Shown: piece after piece, positions 1 to 8,524 of the stretch
How the letters are laid out: every line of letters starts with the position of its first letter
Position numbering within the stretch: the stretch's first letter is position 1
NCBI GenBank assembly: GCA_027030405.1
Contig: JALVEZ010000007.1
Coordinates: forward strand, 1 to 48,441
Direction: 5' to 3'
From: Hydrogenothermaceae bacterium
GTDB lineage: Bacteria > Aquificota > Aquificia > Aquificales > Hydrogenothermaceae
DNA length: 48,441 nucleotides
Made by a program: the position numbers and the translations under genes
The notes under the pieces: model-generated
Seen by the model: only the letters and a program-made list of their open reading frames with translations
Told to the model about the DNA's origin: nothing
Database searches by the model: none

Positions 1-362
1 TTGTAGGATTAAAATGTATAAAAATGGAGTTAGTTCCTGATGAAAAAGGTGGAAGACCAAGACCTAAGCCAGTTGAAGGCTCTGAACACGTTATAGAATG
101 TGACGCAGTTATAATGGCAGTAGGGCAAGGAGATAATCCACTTGCTTATAAAGATGTTGAAGGATTGGCAATAGATAAATGGAATAACCTTTCAACTGTT
201 GATGAGGGATATAGAACTAATATTGAAGGAATTTTTGCAGGTGGTGATGTTGTTAACGGTGGAGATACTGTTGTTACGGCTATTAAACACGGAAAAGAAG
301 CGGCACAATATATGCACGAATATTTAATGACAGGAAACTGGAATTACGCAGTTAAAAAATAA
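1..362 (+). CDS. gltD: Glutamate synthase small subunit-like FAD/NAD(P) oxidoreductase, C-terminal part (5' truncated)
   Basis: The reading frame is open from the window edge (first full codon at base 3) to TAA at 360-362, so only about the last 120 residues are visible. They match the C-terminal pyridine-nucleotide/FAD domain of the glutamate synthase beta subunit family: the AVGQGDNP strand, then GIFAGGDVV, the FAD-binding GD motif, then the helix beginning TAIKHGKEAA. In the family this protein passes NAD(P)H electrons through FAD and Fe-S clusters to a partner such as the glutamate synthase large subunit. Homologues also act as stand-alone oxidoreductases (NfnB-like or sulfide dehydrogenase subunits), and the missing N-terminus prevents choosing. 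A terminator hairpin follows the stop codon. Confidence 0.8.
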   Translation, partial: VGLKCIKMELVPDEKGGRPRPKPVEGSEHVIECDAVIMAVGQGDNPLAYKDVEGLAIDKWNNLSTVDEGYRTNIEGIFAGGDVVNGGDTVVTAIKHGKEAAQYMHEYLMTGNWNYAVKK

Positions 363-365
363 ATC

Positions 366-392
366 TAAAAAGGGAGCAGTTGCTCCCTTTTT
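366..392 (+). terminator. Rho-independent terminator, possibly bidirectional
   Basis: A GGGAGC stem with an AGTT loop (372-387) is followed by a T tract and preceded by an A tract. It lies between the end of the gltD-like gene and the convergent end of the gene at 395-1210, so it may serve both. Confidence 0.8.
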
Positions 393-394
393 CT

Positions 395-1210
395 TTAATT
401 AGCTCCATTATTTCCGAACATAGAAGACAATTTGTCCTGAAGCAGTTCAGCAACAATCTGATTGGAAGTCTGAATTGTAGTTGATTTAATCTCATCTTTG
501 AGTTCACTCTCAACCATCTGGATAATCTTCTCTTGAATATTTTCTTTTACAGCTTCTGTAATCTCATCCATACTATTTTTAACATCGTCCATTATATTTT
601 TCAAAATATAGGTAATGATCATTTCTTCAATTTTATCTTTATTAATAGAAAAAGATATATCTATTGAACTTGTGGATAATTTACTGTTGGTCAGTTCAGC
701 TACTTTTATATTAATTTCCTGTTCTATATTGCCTTCCTCTTTTTCAACCTGTTTCTCCTCTTTTTGAGCAATTTTTTCTTCGTCTTTTTCATTTTTATTT
801 TCTTTAAAAGATTCAAACTCTTTAACAGCTTTATTTATTTTTGAATCAACTACCTTTTTCTGAGGAAAAACAAATTTATTTAAATCTTTTACAAACTGCC
901 CAACTTCATCAGGAATAAGATAGCCTAAAACATTTTTCTTGAAAACATCCATCGGCAAAGGATATTTTCGTGATGTGAGTATATATATAGTTTTATCTTT
1001 AAATTCTGGCTTTTCTAAAAGGGTTGAGATATCATCTTTAGCAAATTTATTATTACAGGCATCATAAATAATAAGATCAGACTCTTTACTGGATCTATCT
1101 TTTAACATTGAAATTGTGTCTTGATAAAACTTAAGATTTTCAACAGACTTTAGCTGTTCTGAAATAAGGTTTACGGCTTTAACATTACAAGTAACCACGC
1201 TAATTCTCAA
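395..1210 (-). CDS. Degenerate receiver-domain protein with helical C-terminus
   Basis: This 271-aa protein is not a recognised named family. Residues 1 to about 115 have the alternating pattern of a CheY-like receiver: a first strand RISVVTCNV, then DLIIYD with Asp50 where the phospho-acceptor of a receiver normally sits, then a YILTS strand. The acidic pair after the first strand is absent, so it is probably a pseudo-receiver. Residues about 120-165 are Lys/Glu-rich and probably coiled coil. Residues 190-271 are strongly helical. No DNA-binding or enzyme motif is visible. It is transcribed divergently from the 65-aa gene at 1341, with a 10-bp inverted repeat between them. Confidence 0.6.
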   Translation of the reverse strand: MRISVVTCNVKAVNLISEQLKSVENLKFYQDTISMLKDRSSKESDLIIYDACNNKFAKDDISTLLEKPEFKDKTIYILTSRKYPLPMDVFKKNVLGYLIPDEVGQFVKDLNKFVFPQKKVVDSKINKAVKEFESFKENKNEKDEEKIAQKEEKQVEKEEGNIEQEINIKVAELTNSKLSTSSIDISFSINKDKIEEMIITYILKNIMDDVKNSMDEITEAVKENIQEKIIQMVESELKDEIKSTTIQTSNQIVAELLQDKLSSMFGNNGAN

Positions 1211-1246
1211 GTTCTTATCCTCATTTTATTGATTTATTTGCTAAAC

Positions 1247-1270
1247 TTTTTCGGAAAAGCTTCCGAAAAA
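1247..1270. repeat. Perfect 10-bp inverted repeat between divergent genes
   Basis: Arms TTTTTCGGAA and TTCCGAAAAA are separated by the 4-nt loop AAGC. The repeat sits 37 bp upstream of the minus-strand gene start (1210) and 70 bp upstream of the plus-strand gene (1341). It could be a shared operator or an RNA hairpin; the T/A tracts also resemble an intrinsic terminator. Confidence 0.65.
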
Positions 1271-1340
1271 CTTGAATTTGTCTTGATTTAATAAAAAAAT
1301 TCAGATAAGGTAATAAGAAAATAAACCAAGGAGGTTCATT

Positions 1341-1538
1341 ATGGCAGGAAAAGGACATCTCACAAGAGTTGCTATGTTTGAAGATGAATTGTTAGTAAGA
1401 TTAGAAGAAGAGGTTAACAGATTTTGTAAAGTTATTAAAGAAGATTTCAATGGATGTGAAATTAAAGACATCAAATTTACCGTAGATGAAGGGACAAAAT
1501 ATGCTATGGTTATTTACGAAAAATGTGAAGAAGAGTAA
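1341..1538 (+). CDS. Small conserved-looking protein of unknown function (65 aa)
   Basis: An ATG preceded by a strong AAGGAGG ribosome-binding site opens a 65-residue acidic protein. It has a helix-rich N-terminal half and two predicted beta strands (IKDIKFTVDE, YAMVIYEKC) near the end. I do not recognise the family. The strong SD and the separation from neighbours by likely promoter DNA support a real gene. It lies 42 bp upstream of the MrfA-like helicase, but that helicase seems to have its own promoter. Confidence 0.65.
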   Translation: MAGKGHLTRVAMFEDELLVRLEEEVNRFCKVIKEDFNGCEIKDIKFTVDEGTKYAMVIYEKCEEE

Positions 1539-1546
1539 TATTGGAA

Positions 1547-1591
1547 TTGAGTTCTTCCAAAATAGGTATATAATGTTTGAATGCAAACATT
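1547..1591 (+). promoter_or_regulatory. Sigma70-type promoter with hairpin spanning the helicase start codon
   Basis: TTGAGT at 1547-1552, a 16-bp spacer and a perfect TATAAT at 1569-1574 predict transcription starting at about 1581, the first base of the helicase ATG. Bases 1572-1591 form a perfect inverted repeat (AATGTTTG / CAAACATT) whose 4-nt loop contains the ATG at 1581-1583. A second repeat, TTGGAA/TTCCAA (1541-1560), surrounds the -35 box. No Shine-Dalgarno precedes the ATG. Confidence 0.6.
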
Positions 1592-4031
1592 AAAATACTA
1601 TAAATCAAGAATTGCATTTGAAAAAACATTAGAACCTATAAAACCTCAGTATAAAAATTTTAAGTTTGAAAATGAAAAACTTAATCAGTTTTTAAAAAGA
1701 AAAAAGATAAAGTTGTATTCCCATCAGATCGATGGGATTACAACGGTTAAAAATGATCAGAACATAGTTGTAACAACACCTACTGCCTCGGGAAAATCGT
1801 TCATTTATATACTTTCAGTATTAGAAAAATTAAAACAAAATCCATACACGAAAGCACTTGTTGTATTTCCGTTAAAAGCTCTGGCGAGAGATCAATATGG
1901 AAAAATTTTAGATATTCTCCTTGAAACAGAAATCCCTGCAACCGTTGATGTCTATGATGGAGATACGCCAAAAGAAATAAGACATAAAATAAAAAGAGAT
2001 CCTCCTAACTTTTTAATAACCACACCTGACATGTTAAATGCAGGTATATTGCCTTATCATCAAGGCTGGGCATCGTTTTTTGAAGATTTAGATTTTATAG
2101 TTCTTGATGAGATTCATGCTTATAGAGGAATTTTAGGTTCTCATATTTCTAACATTATAAAAAGATTAAAAAGAATTACAGCGTATTATAAAACAAAAAA
2201 ACCAGTATTTATAACCAATTCTGCCACAATACATAATCCTTCAAAGTTTGCATCGAAACTGATAGGTGAAGATGTAATAGAAATTTCAAAATCTGGTGCA
2301 GGTGCACCTGAAAGGGAAATCAAGATATTCAAACAGTTTAAATCAAATGAAATAGCCCAAATAATAGCAAATTCAATGGAAGAAGATTTATCAACAATAG
2401 TTTTCGTTGATAGTAGAAAAGAAGCTGAAATACTTGCATTAAGAATAAAAGATATTCTGAAAAAGAAAAACAGGGAAGACCTAATAGAGAAGGTAAGCCC
2501 TTATAGGTCTGGATATACACCAGAAGAAAGAAGAGATATCGAATTTAAAATAATGACAAAGAATATACTTGCCGTTATTTCCACAAGTGCCCTTGAACTT
2601 GGAATAGACATAGGAGATCTGGATTCGTGTATACTTGTAGGATATCCAGGAACTCTGGCTCAGGTATGGCAGAGATTCGGAAGAGCAGGAAGAAGGGATA
2701 AGAAAGCATACAACCTGCTATTCCCAAAAAGAAATGCATTAGACCAGTATTTTGTTAAAAATCCAGAAGAACTTTTCAGAAGACAGATGGAAGAGCCTAT
2801 TATAAATCCAGAGAACAAACATATACTGAAAAAACATCTTCCAGTTATGGCAAGTGAGATACCTATAAAAATATCTGAACTGTCAGAAACCGAAAAAGAA
2901 GTGGCAAGGGAGCTTTATAAAGAAAAAAAACTGAGATTCTCATCTAACAAACTCTATGCAAGTAGACAGGAACCTTTCAGTATCAGGTCGGCAGGTGATT
3001 CTTACAATATAATTGACATTGTAAAAAACAAAATTATTGGGCATATTTCTTCTGATCTGTTGATTTTTGAGACATATCCAGGAGCAGTTTATCTGCACAA
3101 CGGAGAACGATTCATTGTTGAAAGCATGGATCATGAAGAAAGGAAAGTTTTTGTTTTTAAAAGTAACGGAAGTTACATAACGGAACCTCTAAAAGAATCT
3201 GTTATTGATATTATACAGGTTAAAGAGCGTAAAAACGTTAAACAGTTAGAACTTTATAAAGGTATTGTAAAAGTAAAAACATCCGTTATCGGTTATTCAA
3301 CAAGAGATTTTGAAAATGACGAAATACTTCAGGATTATATTTTTGAAGAAAATAACGTGCTGACCAGAGAATTTGAGACAGAAGGATTCTGGTTCACAAT
3401 GCCAGATCAATGGGAAGATGAGATATTAAGAAGAAATTTAAAACATAATGTAAGATTACTGATCCAATTTTTAAGAAAAAAAGAGAGATTATACACAGGT
3501 GGATTTGTTTATTCAGACATAGCATTTGAACATCTGAAAAAGTTTGTAAAAACAGGAGAAACAGACGCACTGAATTTTGCATTAAAAGCAACAGAATCCT
3601 TTACAAATAAATTATCTGAAAAAGAAAAAGAAGAATACAGAGAAATAGTAAAAAGAATAAGAGAACGTAAAAACGGATTTTTAGGAGCATTGCACGGTGT
3701 GGAACATGCTCTAATCGGTATATACCCATTATTTGCCATGAATGATAGATGGGACATAGGAGGTTTATCAACTCCTTTTTATCCAGAAACAGGAAAACCA
3801 ACTATATTTATATATGATGGATATGAAGGTGGCGTTGGATATTCTGAAGTTGGTTTCCACAGATTAGACGAGATGATAAGAAGCACATATCTAAATATAG
3901 CTAAATGTCAGTGTTTATCAGGATGCCCTTCCTGTATATACTCACCTAAATGTGGAAATTCAAACGATTATCTTGATAAAACCGCTTCAATTTTATTATC
4001 AAACAAACTTATGAAAGAGTTAAAAGATTAG
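1581..4031 (+). CDS. DEAD/DEAH-box helicase with C-terminal DUF1998 Cys cluster (MrfA/YprA family)
   Basis: This 816-aa superfamily 2 helicase has a Q-motif-like region around residue 48, Walker A TTPTASGKS (65-73), Walker B DEIH (176-179), a SAT motif, and motif VI in GRAGRRDK. The C-terminus carries Cys776, 778, 782, 785 and 791, the metal-binding cluster of the DUF1998/MrfA domain. Bacillus MrfA unwinds 3'-5' and repairs mitomycin C cross-links independently of UvrABC, so DNA-damage repair is likely here by family. The start at 1581 is the only sensible ATG: the one at 1573 is out of frame and stops after six codons. The end overlaps pyrB by 4 bp, converging. Confidence 0.88.
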   Translation: MQTLKYYKSRIAFEKTLEPIKPQYKNFKFENEKLNQFLKRKKIKLYSHQIDGITTVKNDQNIVVTTPTASGKSFIYILSVLEKLKQNPYTKALVVFPLKALARDQYGKILDILLETEIPATVDVYDGDTPKEIRHKIKRDPPNFLITTPDMLNAGILPYHQGWASFFEDLDFIVLDEIHAYRGILGSHISNIIKRLKRITAYYKTKKPVFITNSATIHNPSKFASKLIGEDVIEISKSGAGAPEREIKIFKQFKSNEIAQIIANSMEEDLSTIVFVDSRKEAEILALRIKDILKKKNREDLIEKVSPYRSGYTPEERRDIEFKIMTKNILAVISTSALELGIDIGDLDSCILVGYPGTLAQVWQRFGRAGRRDKKAYNLLFPKRNALDQYFVKNPEELFRRQMEEPIINPENKHILKKHLPVMASEIPIKISELSETEKEVARELYKEKKLRFSSNKLYASRQEPFSIRSAGDSYNIIDIVKNKIIGHISSDLLIFETYPGAVYLHNGERFIVESMDHEERKVFVFKSNGSYITEPLKESVIDIIQVKERKNVKQLELYKGIVKVKTSVIGYSTRDFENDEILQDYIFEENNVLTREFETEGFWFTMPDQWEDEILRRNLKHNVRLLIQFLRKKERLYTGGFVYSDIAFEHLKKFVKTGETDALNFALKATESFTNKLSEKEKEEYREIVKRIRERKNGFLGALHGVEHALIGIYPLFAMNDRWDIGGLSTPFYPETGKPTIFIYDGYEGGVGYSEVGFHRLDEMIRSTYLNIAKCQCLSGCPSCIYSPKCGNSNDYLDKTASILLSNKLMKELKD

Positions 4032-4939
4032 TTGTTTAACAAGAATTTATAAATAGCCATACGCGTAAACAGTCCGTTTTCAACCTGTTCTAAAATAACA
4101 CTTCTGCTACCATAAACAAGTTCACTTTGCATTTCCACTCCACGATTAACTGGCCCAGGATGCATAATCAGGCAATCATCTTTCAGCATATCCACTCTTT
4201 TCTGGTTTAATCCGTATTTTATTGAATATTCGTTTAATGTTGAGAAAAAAACTTTCTTTTGTCTTTCTAACTGCATTCTTAAGAAAATAACAACATCTTT
4301 ATCTTTTATTGCATCTTCAACATCAGTTGTAAAATAATCAATATTTAAAGATTCAACATGCCTTGGAATTAATGTTAAAGGCCCACAAATAGTTACTTCT
4401 GCACCTAACTTTTTAAAAATTTTGATATCTGACCTTGCCACTCTGCTGTGGAGAATATCTCCGATAATTGCAATTTTTAGACCTTCTAAACTACCTTTAT
4501 GTTCCAAAATAGTAAAAGTATCAAGCAAAGCCTGAGAGGGGTGTTCGTTTTGACCGTCACCTGCATTTATAACATGTGATTTTACGTGTTTTGCAACCTG
4601 ATAAGCTGCACCTGACATTGAATGCCTTATAACAATAAAATCCGACTGCATAGCCTCTATGGTTTTTATGGTATCAAAAAGAGTTTCTCCTTTCGTGGTA
4701 GAGCTTGAAGAGCCGGATATATTTATTGTATCGGCTGACAGAAGTTTACCTGCAAGTTCAAAAGATGTTCTTGTTCTTGTTGAGCTTTCAAAAAAAGGAA
4801 GAAGAACTGATTTACCTCTGAGATCAGAGAACTTAGTTTCACCATTGTGATATCTATTTTTGTAATCTTTTGCATAATCTATAATCTGGTTTATATGGTC
4901 TTTTGTTAACTGTGTAATTGATATTAAATCTTTCACCAT
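4028..4939 (-). CDS. pyrB: Aspartate carbamoyltransferase catalytic subunit
   Basis: This is the second committed enzyme of pyrimidine synthesis, joining carbamoyl phosphate and L-aspartate to give N-carbamoyl-aspartate. The carbamoyl-phosphate loop ESSTRTRTSFE lies near residue 50, HPSQALLD near 130 and HPGPVNRG near 260; length (about 303 aa) is normal for the catalytic chain. No regulatory PyrI chain is adjacent. The frame can begin at GTG 4945, but ATG 4939 is preceded by AAGGTG at a 3-4-nt spacing and is the better start. The stop overlaps the convergent helicase stop by 4 bp, leaving no room for a terminator. Confidence 0.95.
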   Translation of the reverse strand: MVKDLISITQLTKDHINQIIDYAKDYKNRYHNGETKFSDLRGKSVLLPFFESSTRTRTSFELAGKLLSADTINISGSSSSTTKGETLFDTIKTIEAMQSDFIVIRHSMSGAAYQVAKHVKSHVINAGDGQNEHPSQALLDTFTILEHKGSLEGLKIAIIGDILHSRVARSDIKIFKKLGAEVTICGPLTLIPRHVESLNIDYFTTDVEDAIKDKDVVIFLRMQLERQKKVFFSTLNEYSIKYGLNQKRVDMLKDDCLIMHPGPVNRGVEMQSELVYGSRSVILEQVENGLFTRMAIYKFLLNN

Positions 4940-5012
4940 CTTCACCTTTTAAATTTTAGTTTTATACTATTTTAAATCAATAGTTGGAAAATTAAAAAAT
5001 ATACATAAATTA

Positions 5013-5042
5013 TTGACTTGAAGATGTGTTTTGCTTTATTCT
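5013..5042 (+). promoter_or_regulatory. Probable sigma70-type promoter for rpsU operon
   Basis: TTGACT (5013-5018), an 18-bp spacer and TATTCT (5037-5042) lie about 45 bp upstream of the rpsU start. It lies between divergent pyrB and rpsU. Confidence 0.55.
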
Positions 5043-5085
5043 ATTTAGATGATTTTATAAAAAATTAAGAGGAGGTCGTTTTTTA

Positions 5086-5286
5086 ATGGCTGTAGTTTAC
5101 GTTAAAGAAGATGAAAGCTTTGATAAAGCTTTAAAAAGATTTAAAAAAATATGTGAAAAAGAAGGTATATTAACAGAAGTAAAAAGAAGAGAGTTTTACG
5201 AAAAACCTTCAGTTAAAAGAAAAAGAAAACAAAGAGCTGCAAGAAAAAGATTAATCAAAACATTAAAGAAAAAAGGATTATTATAA
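5086..5286 (+). CDS. rpsU: 30S ribosomal protein S21
   Basis: This 66-aa, very basic protein is a typical S21: the [20 protein letters not shown] start and the Lys/Arg-rich C-terminal tail. S21 joins the small subunit late, close to the 3' end of 16S rRNA, and helps mRNA base-pairing during initiation. A strong GAGGAGG SD precedes the ATG. Only 3 bp separate it from yqeY, the frequent bacterial rpsU-yqeY arrangement; dnaG and rpoD, which often follow, are replaced by a cvpA-like gene. Confidence 0.95.
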   Translation: MAVVYVKEDESFDKALKRFKKICEKEGILTEVKRREFYEKPSVKRKRKQRAARKRLIKTLKKKGLL

Positions 5287-5289
5287 TCA

Positions 5290-5733
5290 ATGTTACTTAA
5301 ACAACTCCAAAAAGAAATGAAAGAAGCTATGAAAAGCGGAGATAAAGAAAAACTCTCCGTGATTCGTATGCTTATCTCTGAGATAAAAAAAGTTCAGATA
5401 GATTCAAAAAAAGAATTAACAGATCAAGATATAATAAAAATTCTTCAAAAGTACGCAAAGCAACGAAAAGAAGCAATACAACAGTATAAAAAAGCAAACA
5501 GACCTGATTTAGCAGAAAAAGAACAAAAAGAGTTAGAAATTGTTCAGCAGTATTTACCTCAATCTCTTTCCAGAGAAGAACTTGAAAAAATAATAGATGA
5601 AACTATATCTGAGCTTGGTGCATCTTCCATGAAAGATATGGGAAAAGTTATGAAAGCTGTAACCGAAAAAGTTCAGGGAAGAGCCGAAGGTTCAGTAATA
5701 AGCCAGATAGTAAGAGAAAAATTGTCTAAATGA
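5290..5733 (+). CDS. yqeY: GatB/YqeY domain protein
   Basis: This 147-aa protein has the YqeY family features: an N-terminal helical half with VIRMLISEIKK and a C-terminal half with QQYLPQSLS, followed by DMGKVMKAV. The second half resembles the tRNA-binding tail of GatB, so tRNA or amidotransferase contact has been proposed for the family, without proof here. It follows rpsU by 3 bp and overlaps the cvpA-like start by 4 bp (ATGA), implying translational coupling. Confidence 0.9.
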   Translation: MLLKQLQKEMKEAMKSGDKEKLSVIRMLISEIKKVQIDSKKELTDQDIIKILQKYAKQRKEAIQQYKKANRPDLAEKEQKELEIVQQYLPQSLSREELEKIIDETISELGASSMKDMGKVMKAVTEKVQGRAEGSVISQIVREKLSK

Positions 5734-6170
5734 TAGATTTAGCCCTTGTAATAATTTTAATATATCTAATGATATTAGGATTATACAAGGGCTTTATAGA
5801 TATAATTTTTAAGTTTATTGGTCTCGGTGCTGGTTTAACACTTGCAATTCTATATTACAAACAGTTCGGTGATTTTCTATTAAAATATTTCAAAACAGAA
5901 CAGTTTATCATTTACTTCTTTTCATTTTTATTCCTTTTGTTTTTAGGATTATTTACATTTGTTATTCTTAATGCATTTTTATCTGCATTTTTATACAGGA
6001 TAAAGATTCTAAAAATCACAGATAAAATTTTAGGTATGATTTCTGGGGTTGGACTTTTCTTTGTAATACTTTATCTTTTAACATATTTATATTATCAAAG
6101 TGATATAATGCATGATATTCTTGCAAGTTCAAAAATTCTAAAAGAATTTGATAAATTTTTACAAAAATAA
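5730..6170 (+). CDS. cvpA: CvpA family membrane protein
   Basis: This 146-aa integral membrane protein has about four hydrophobic segments (roughly residues 2-18, 24-43, 56-87, 100-124) and the CvpA-like N-terminus IDLALVIILIYLMILGLYKGF, here given only to name its ends: Ile2 to Phe22. The family is linked to colicin V production and envelope or biofilm maintenance; the molecular function is unsettled. The start overlaps the yqeY stop by 4 bp, so it belongs to the rpsU operon. Confidence 0.75.
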   Translation: MIDLALVIILIYLMILGLYKGFIDIIFKFIGLGAGLTLAILYYKQFGDFLLKYFKTEQFIIYFFSFLFLLFLGLFTFVILNAFLSAFLYRIKILKITDKILGMISGVGLFFVILYLLTYLYYQSDIMHDILASSKILKEFDKFLQK

Positions 6171-6214
6171 TAAATCATTTATAATAAAAATAAAAAAATG
6201 GGGATAGGATACTC

Positions 6215-6652
6215 TTGGAAAAATTTACATTTAGAAGATTTATAGCAATTATATTAATTTTTATAGGTTTCTCAATAGCATGGGAAGGTACAAAAGAAAT
6301 AAATATAACCCAGTGCAAAATTGTAAAAAAATTTTCTAAAACCATGGATTTACAAAAGGAAGCTGTTGTTGTAAATAATGAAATGAAAGAATTTTACGGA
6401 AAGATTCAAAAGATTAATTGTAGTGGGACAAAAGCCTTTTTAACAATTCTTATTGATGAAGATCAGACCCAAATCATTCCTGTAGATGATATTTTTAAAA
6501 TAAATGATATAAAAATACAAAACATAATACTTAACAAAGTTACAGATATAACTATGTCAGGTGTGTTGAAAATAGTAATAGGTAGTTTTATCTTGATTTT
6601 AGTTGTATCTTTCAGGACTTTTTTCTGGAAAAGAAAAAAAGCCAGTATTTAA
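6215..6652 (+). CDS. Small two-helix membrane protein of unknown function
   Basis: A TTG start preceded by GGGGATAGGA opens a 145-aa protein with one transmembrane segment near the N-terminus (about 8-24), a soluble middle domain of about 90 residues with predicted beta strands, and a second transmembrane segment (about 117-134) followed by a basic tail (WKRKKA). Both ends would be cytoplasmic and the middle domain extracytoplasmic. No family recognised. It is probably the last gene of the rpsU operon, and a terminator overlaps its stop codon. Confidence 0.65.
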   Translation: MEKFTFRRFIAIILIFIGFSIAWEGTKEINITQCKIVKKFSKTMDLQKEAVVVNNEMKEFYGKIQKINCSGTKAFLTILIDEDQTQIIPVDDIFKINDIKIQNIILNKVTDITMSGVLKIVIGSFILILVVSFRTFFWKRKKASI

Positions 6653-6665
6653 ACTGGCTTTTAAA
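6639..6665. terminator. Bidirectional intrinsic terminator
   Basis: Stem AAGCCAGT / ACTGGCTT (6639-6646 and 6653-6660) with a 6-nt loop, A-rich on the left and T-rich on the right. It contains the stop codon at 6650-6652 and abuts the end of the convergent DsrE-like gene (6661). Confidence 0.8.
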
Positions 6666-7140
6666 AGTTCATTACAATAGGTTTATCTGCTGAATTTATA
6701 AAATTCAAAAATGTTGCAGCTCCTGCTGGTTTTTCTACACCTTCAATCAGGTCTTCTTCTTTATATCCAAAAAGAGTCATAGCCGTTTGACACGGATAAA
6801 GTTTTACATCTAAATCAATGGCATCCTGAACTAATTTTTCAATGGAAGGCATATTGTGCTTTTCCATCATTTTTTTCATCATATTTGTAGAAAAATCCAT
6901 CATACCAGGCAAGATTGTAACAATCTGAGGAACAGGAAAAGGCATAGGCATAGCTGGATTACCTACAGGAGAGACTTTTAGTTGTTTTAATTTTTCTTTA
7001 TGTATAGCATTTAAACCGTAAAAACTAAAAAACATTCCAACTTCCATTCCCATTGCTGCTGCAGTAGTAGAAAGTATGAAAGCAGGTAATACCTTATCAA
7101 GTGTTCCGCTTAAAACAATAATTCCAACTCGTGTTGCCAT
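6661..7140 (-). CDS. DsrE/DsrF-like (DsrE2-type) sulfur-transfer family protein
   Basis: This 159-aa protein has the DsrE-like alpha/beta fold: the N-terminal RVGIIVLSGTLDK strand, then AAAMGMEVGMFFSFYGL and a Met-rich middle region. A single conserved Cys lies in KLYPCQTAM near residue 117. In DsrE2/DsrE3 relatives this Cys carries persulfide or thiosulfonate sulfur during oxidation of reduced sulfur; that role is family knowledge. The sequence shows only the Cys context and length. The SD AGGAGAGG lies just upstream of ATG 7140. It follows rseP by about 40 bp on the same strand; no sulfur-oxidation genes are adjacent. Confidence 0.8.
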   Translation of the reverse strand: MATRVGIIVLSGTLDKVLPAFILSTTAAAMGMEVGMFFSFYGLNAIHKEKLKQLKVSPVGNPAMPMPFPVPQIVTILPGMMDFSTNMMKKMMEKHNMPSIEKLVQDAIDLDVKLYPCQTAMTLFGYKEEDLIEGVEKPAGAATFLNFINSADKPIVMNF

Positions 7141-7180
7141 TTTCCTCTCCTATATAATAGAAATATATTTAAATATAAAA

Positions 7181-8503
7181 CTATGATAACACCCGTAATA
7201 TATCATTGAAAATGACAAATATCATTAAGGTACCTAAAAGTGCAAATCCTATATAAGCAAGATATTCTTTTGCTTTTTCTGGTAACGGTCTTCTTATTAT
7301 CATCTCAATTAATAAAATAGCTATCAATCCACCGTCAAGAACTGGAATAGGTAAAAGGTTAAGATAACCTAATTGTAATGAGATAAATGCAATTGTAAAC
7401 AGATATGTTGCCAAACCAGATTCAAGAGCCTGCCCAGAAAACTGTGCAATAGCTATAGGTCCACCAAGTGTTTTAAATGAAACTTCACCTGTAATAAGAC
7501 CTTTAATAACCTTTCCGATCATAACCGTAAGTTCCCAGGTTTTCTCAAAACCTTTCTTTGTAGCTTCTGTAAACGGATATTTAACAGTTATAGTTTCCAT
7601 CATAGGTGATATACCTATAACATATTTATTCAGAGAATCATTCCACTCTGGAGTAACAGTAACTGTAAATACCTTATCTCCTCTTTTGATCATAAGATTT
7701 AAAGGTTTTTGCTCTTTTAATGAAGAAATATAATTAACAAACTCGAACCATGTTCTTATAGGTTTACCATTTACTGCAATAATTTCATCTCCTGGCTTTA
7801 AACCTGCTTTTTCTGCAGGAGTATCTGGAAGGACTTTTCCAACTTTTGCAGGTAACACAGGAGAAATCCCAATGGTATCTTTTGTTATATCCTCTGGAAC
7901 TTTAATCGGAACAAAAGCTTTTTCACCGTTTCTCTCTATGGTAAGAACAACTGTCTGTCCTGCTTTCATTCCTATCATAATGGTAAAATCTTTCCATGTT
8001 TTAACAGGTTTCCCATCAACTGCAATTATCTTATCAAAAGGTTTAATACCTGCTTTAGCTGGAAATGAATCTGGCTGGACATAACCAACAACAACAGGTT
8101 GGTTTAAATATGCAGGTTCTTTAATTCCCATCATATAAACTGCCGAGAATAACACAACTGCAAGAATAATATTAAATAATGGCCCTGCAAGAGCAATTAA
8201 TATTTTTTGCCATCTTGGTTTTGAATGGAAAGAACGGGGATCTTCAAATGCCTGCTTATCTACCTCACCTTGAACAGGTTCAGTCATAGAGTCTTCCCCG
8301 TACATCTTAACATAACCACCTAAAGGAATAGCTGCTATTTGATAAACGGTTTCTTTACCCTTCCATTTAACAATTGGTGGGCCAAAACCAATAGAAAAAA
8401 CTTCTATTTTAACACCAAACATTTTAGCAACAATAAAATGTCCAAATTCATGAATAGTAATAAGAATACCAATCATAATTAAAAATGCTATTAAACTAAT
8501 CAC
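7181..8503 (-). CDS. rseP: Site-2 membrane metalloprotease RseP
   Basis: This 440-aa intramembrane zinc protease has the HEFGH motif (residues 18-22) in the first transmembrane helix, two tandem PDZ domains (about 120-200 and 205-290; GDEIIAVNGKPI marks the second), and the C-terminal PVLDGG motif supplying the third zinc ligand. RseP homologues cut anti-sigma factors in envelope stress signalling and clear signal-peptide remnants. GTG 8503 has a GGAGG SD 8-9 nt upstream. The 21-bp gap to dxr and shared strand fit the common dxr-rseP envelope/isoprenoid operon. No sigma or anti-sigma gene is nearby. Confidence 0.93.
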   Translation of the reverse strand: MISLIAFLIMIGILITIHEFGHFIVAKMFGVKIEVFSIGFGPPIVKWKGKETVYQIAAIPLGGYVKMYGEDSMTEPVQGEVDKQAFEDPRSFHSKPRWQKILIALAGPLFNIILAVVLFSAVYMMGIKEPAYLNQPVVVGYVQPDSFPAKAGIKPFDKIIAVDGKPVKTWKDFTIMIGMKAGQTVVLTIERNGEKAFVPIKVPEDITKDTIGISPVLPAKVGKVLPDTPAEKAGLKPGDEIIAVNGKPIRTWFEFVNYISSLKEQKPLNLMIKRGDKVFTVTVTPEWNDSLNKYVIGISPMMETITVKYPFTEATKKGFEKTWELTVMIGKVIKGLITGEVSFKTLGGPIAIAQFSGQALESGLATYLFTIAFISLQLGYLNLLPIPVLDGGLIAILLIEMIIRRPLPEKAKEYLAYIGFALLGTLMIFVIFNDILRVLS

Positions 8504-8524
8504 TACCGAGATACCTCCAAATTT

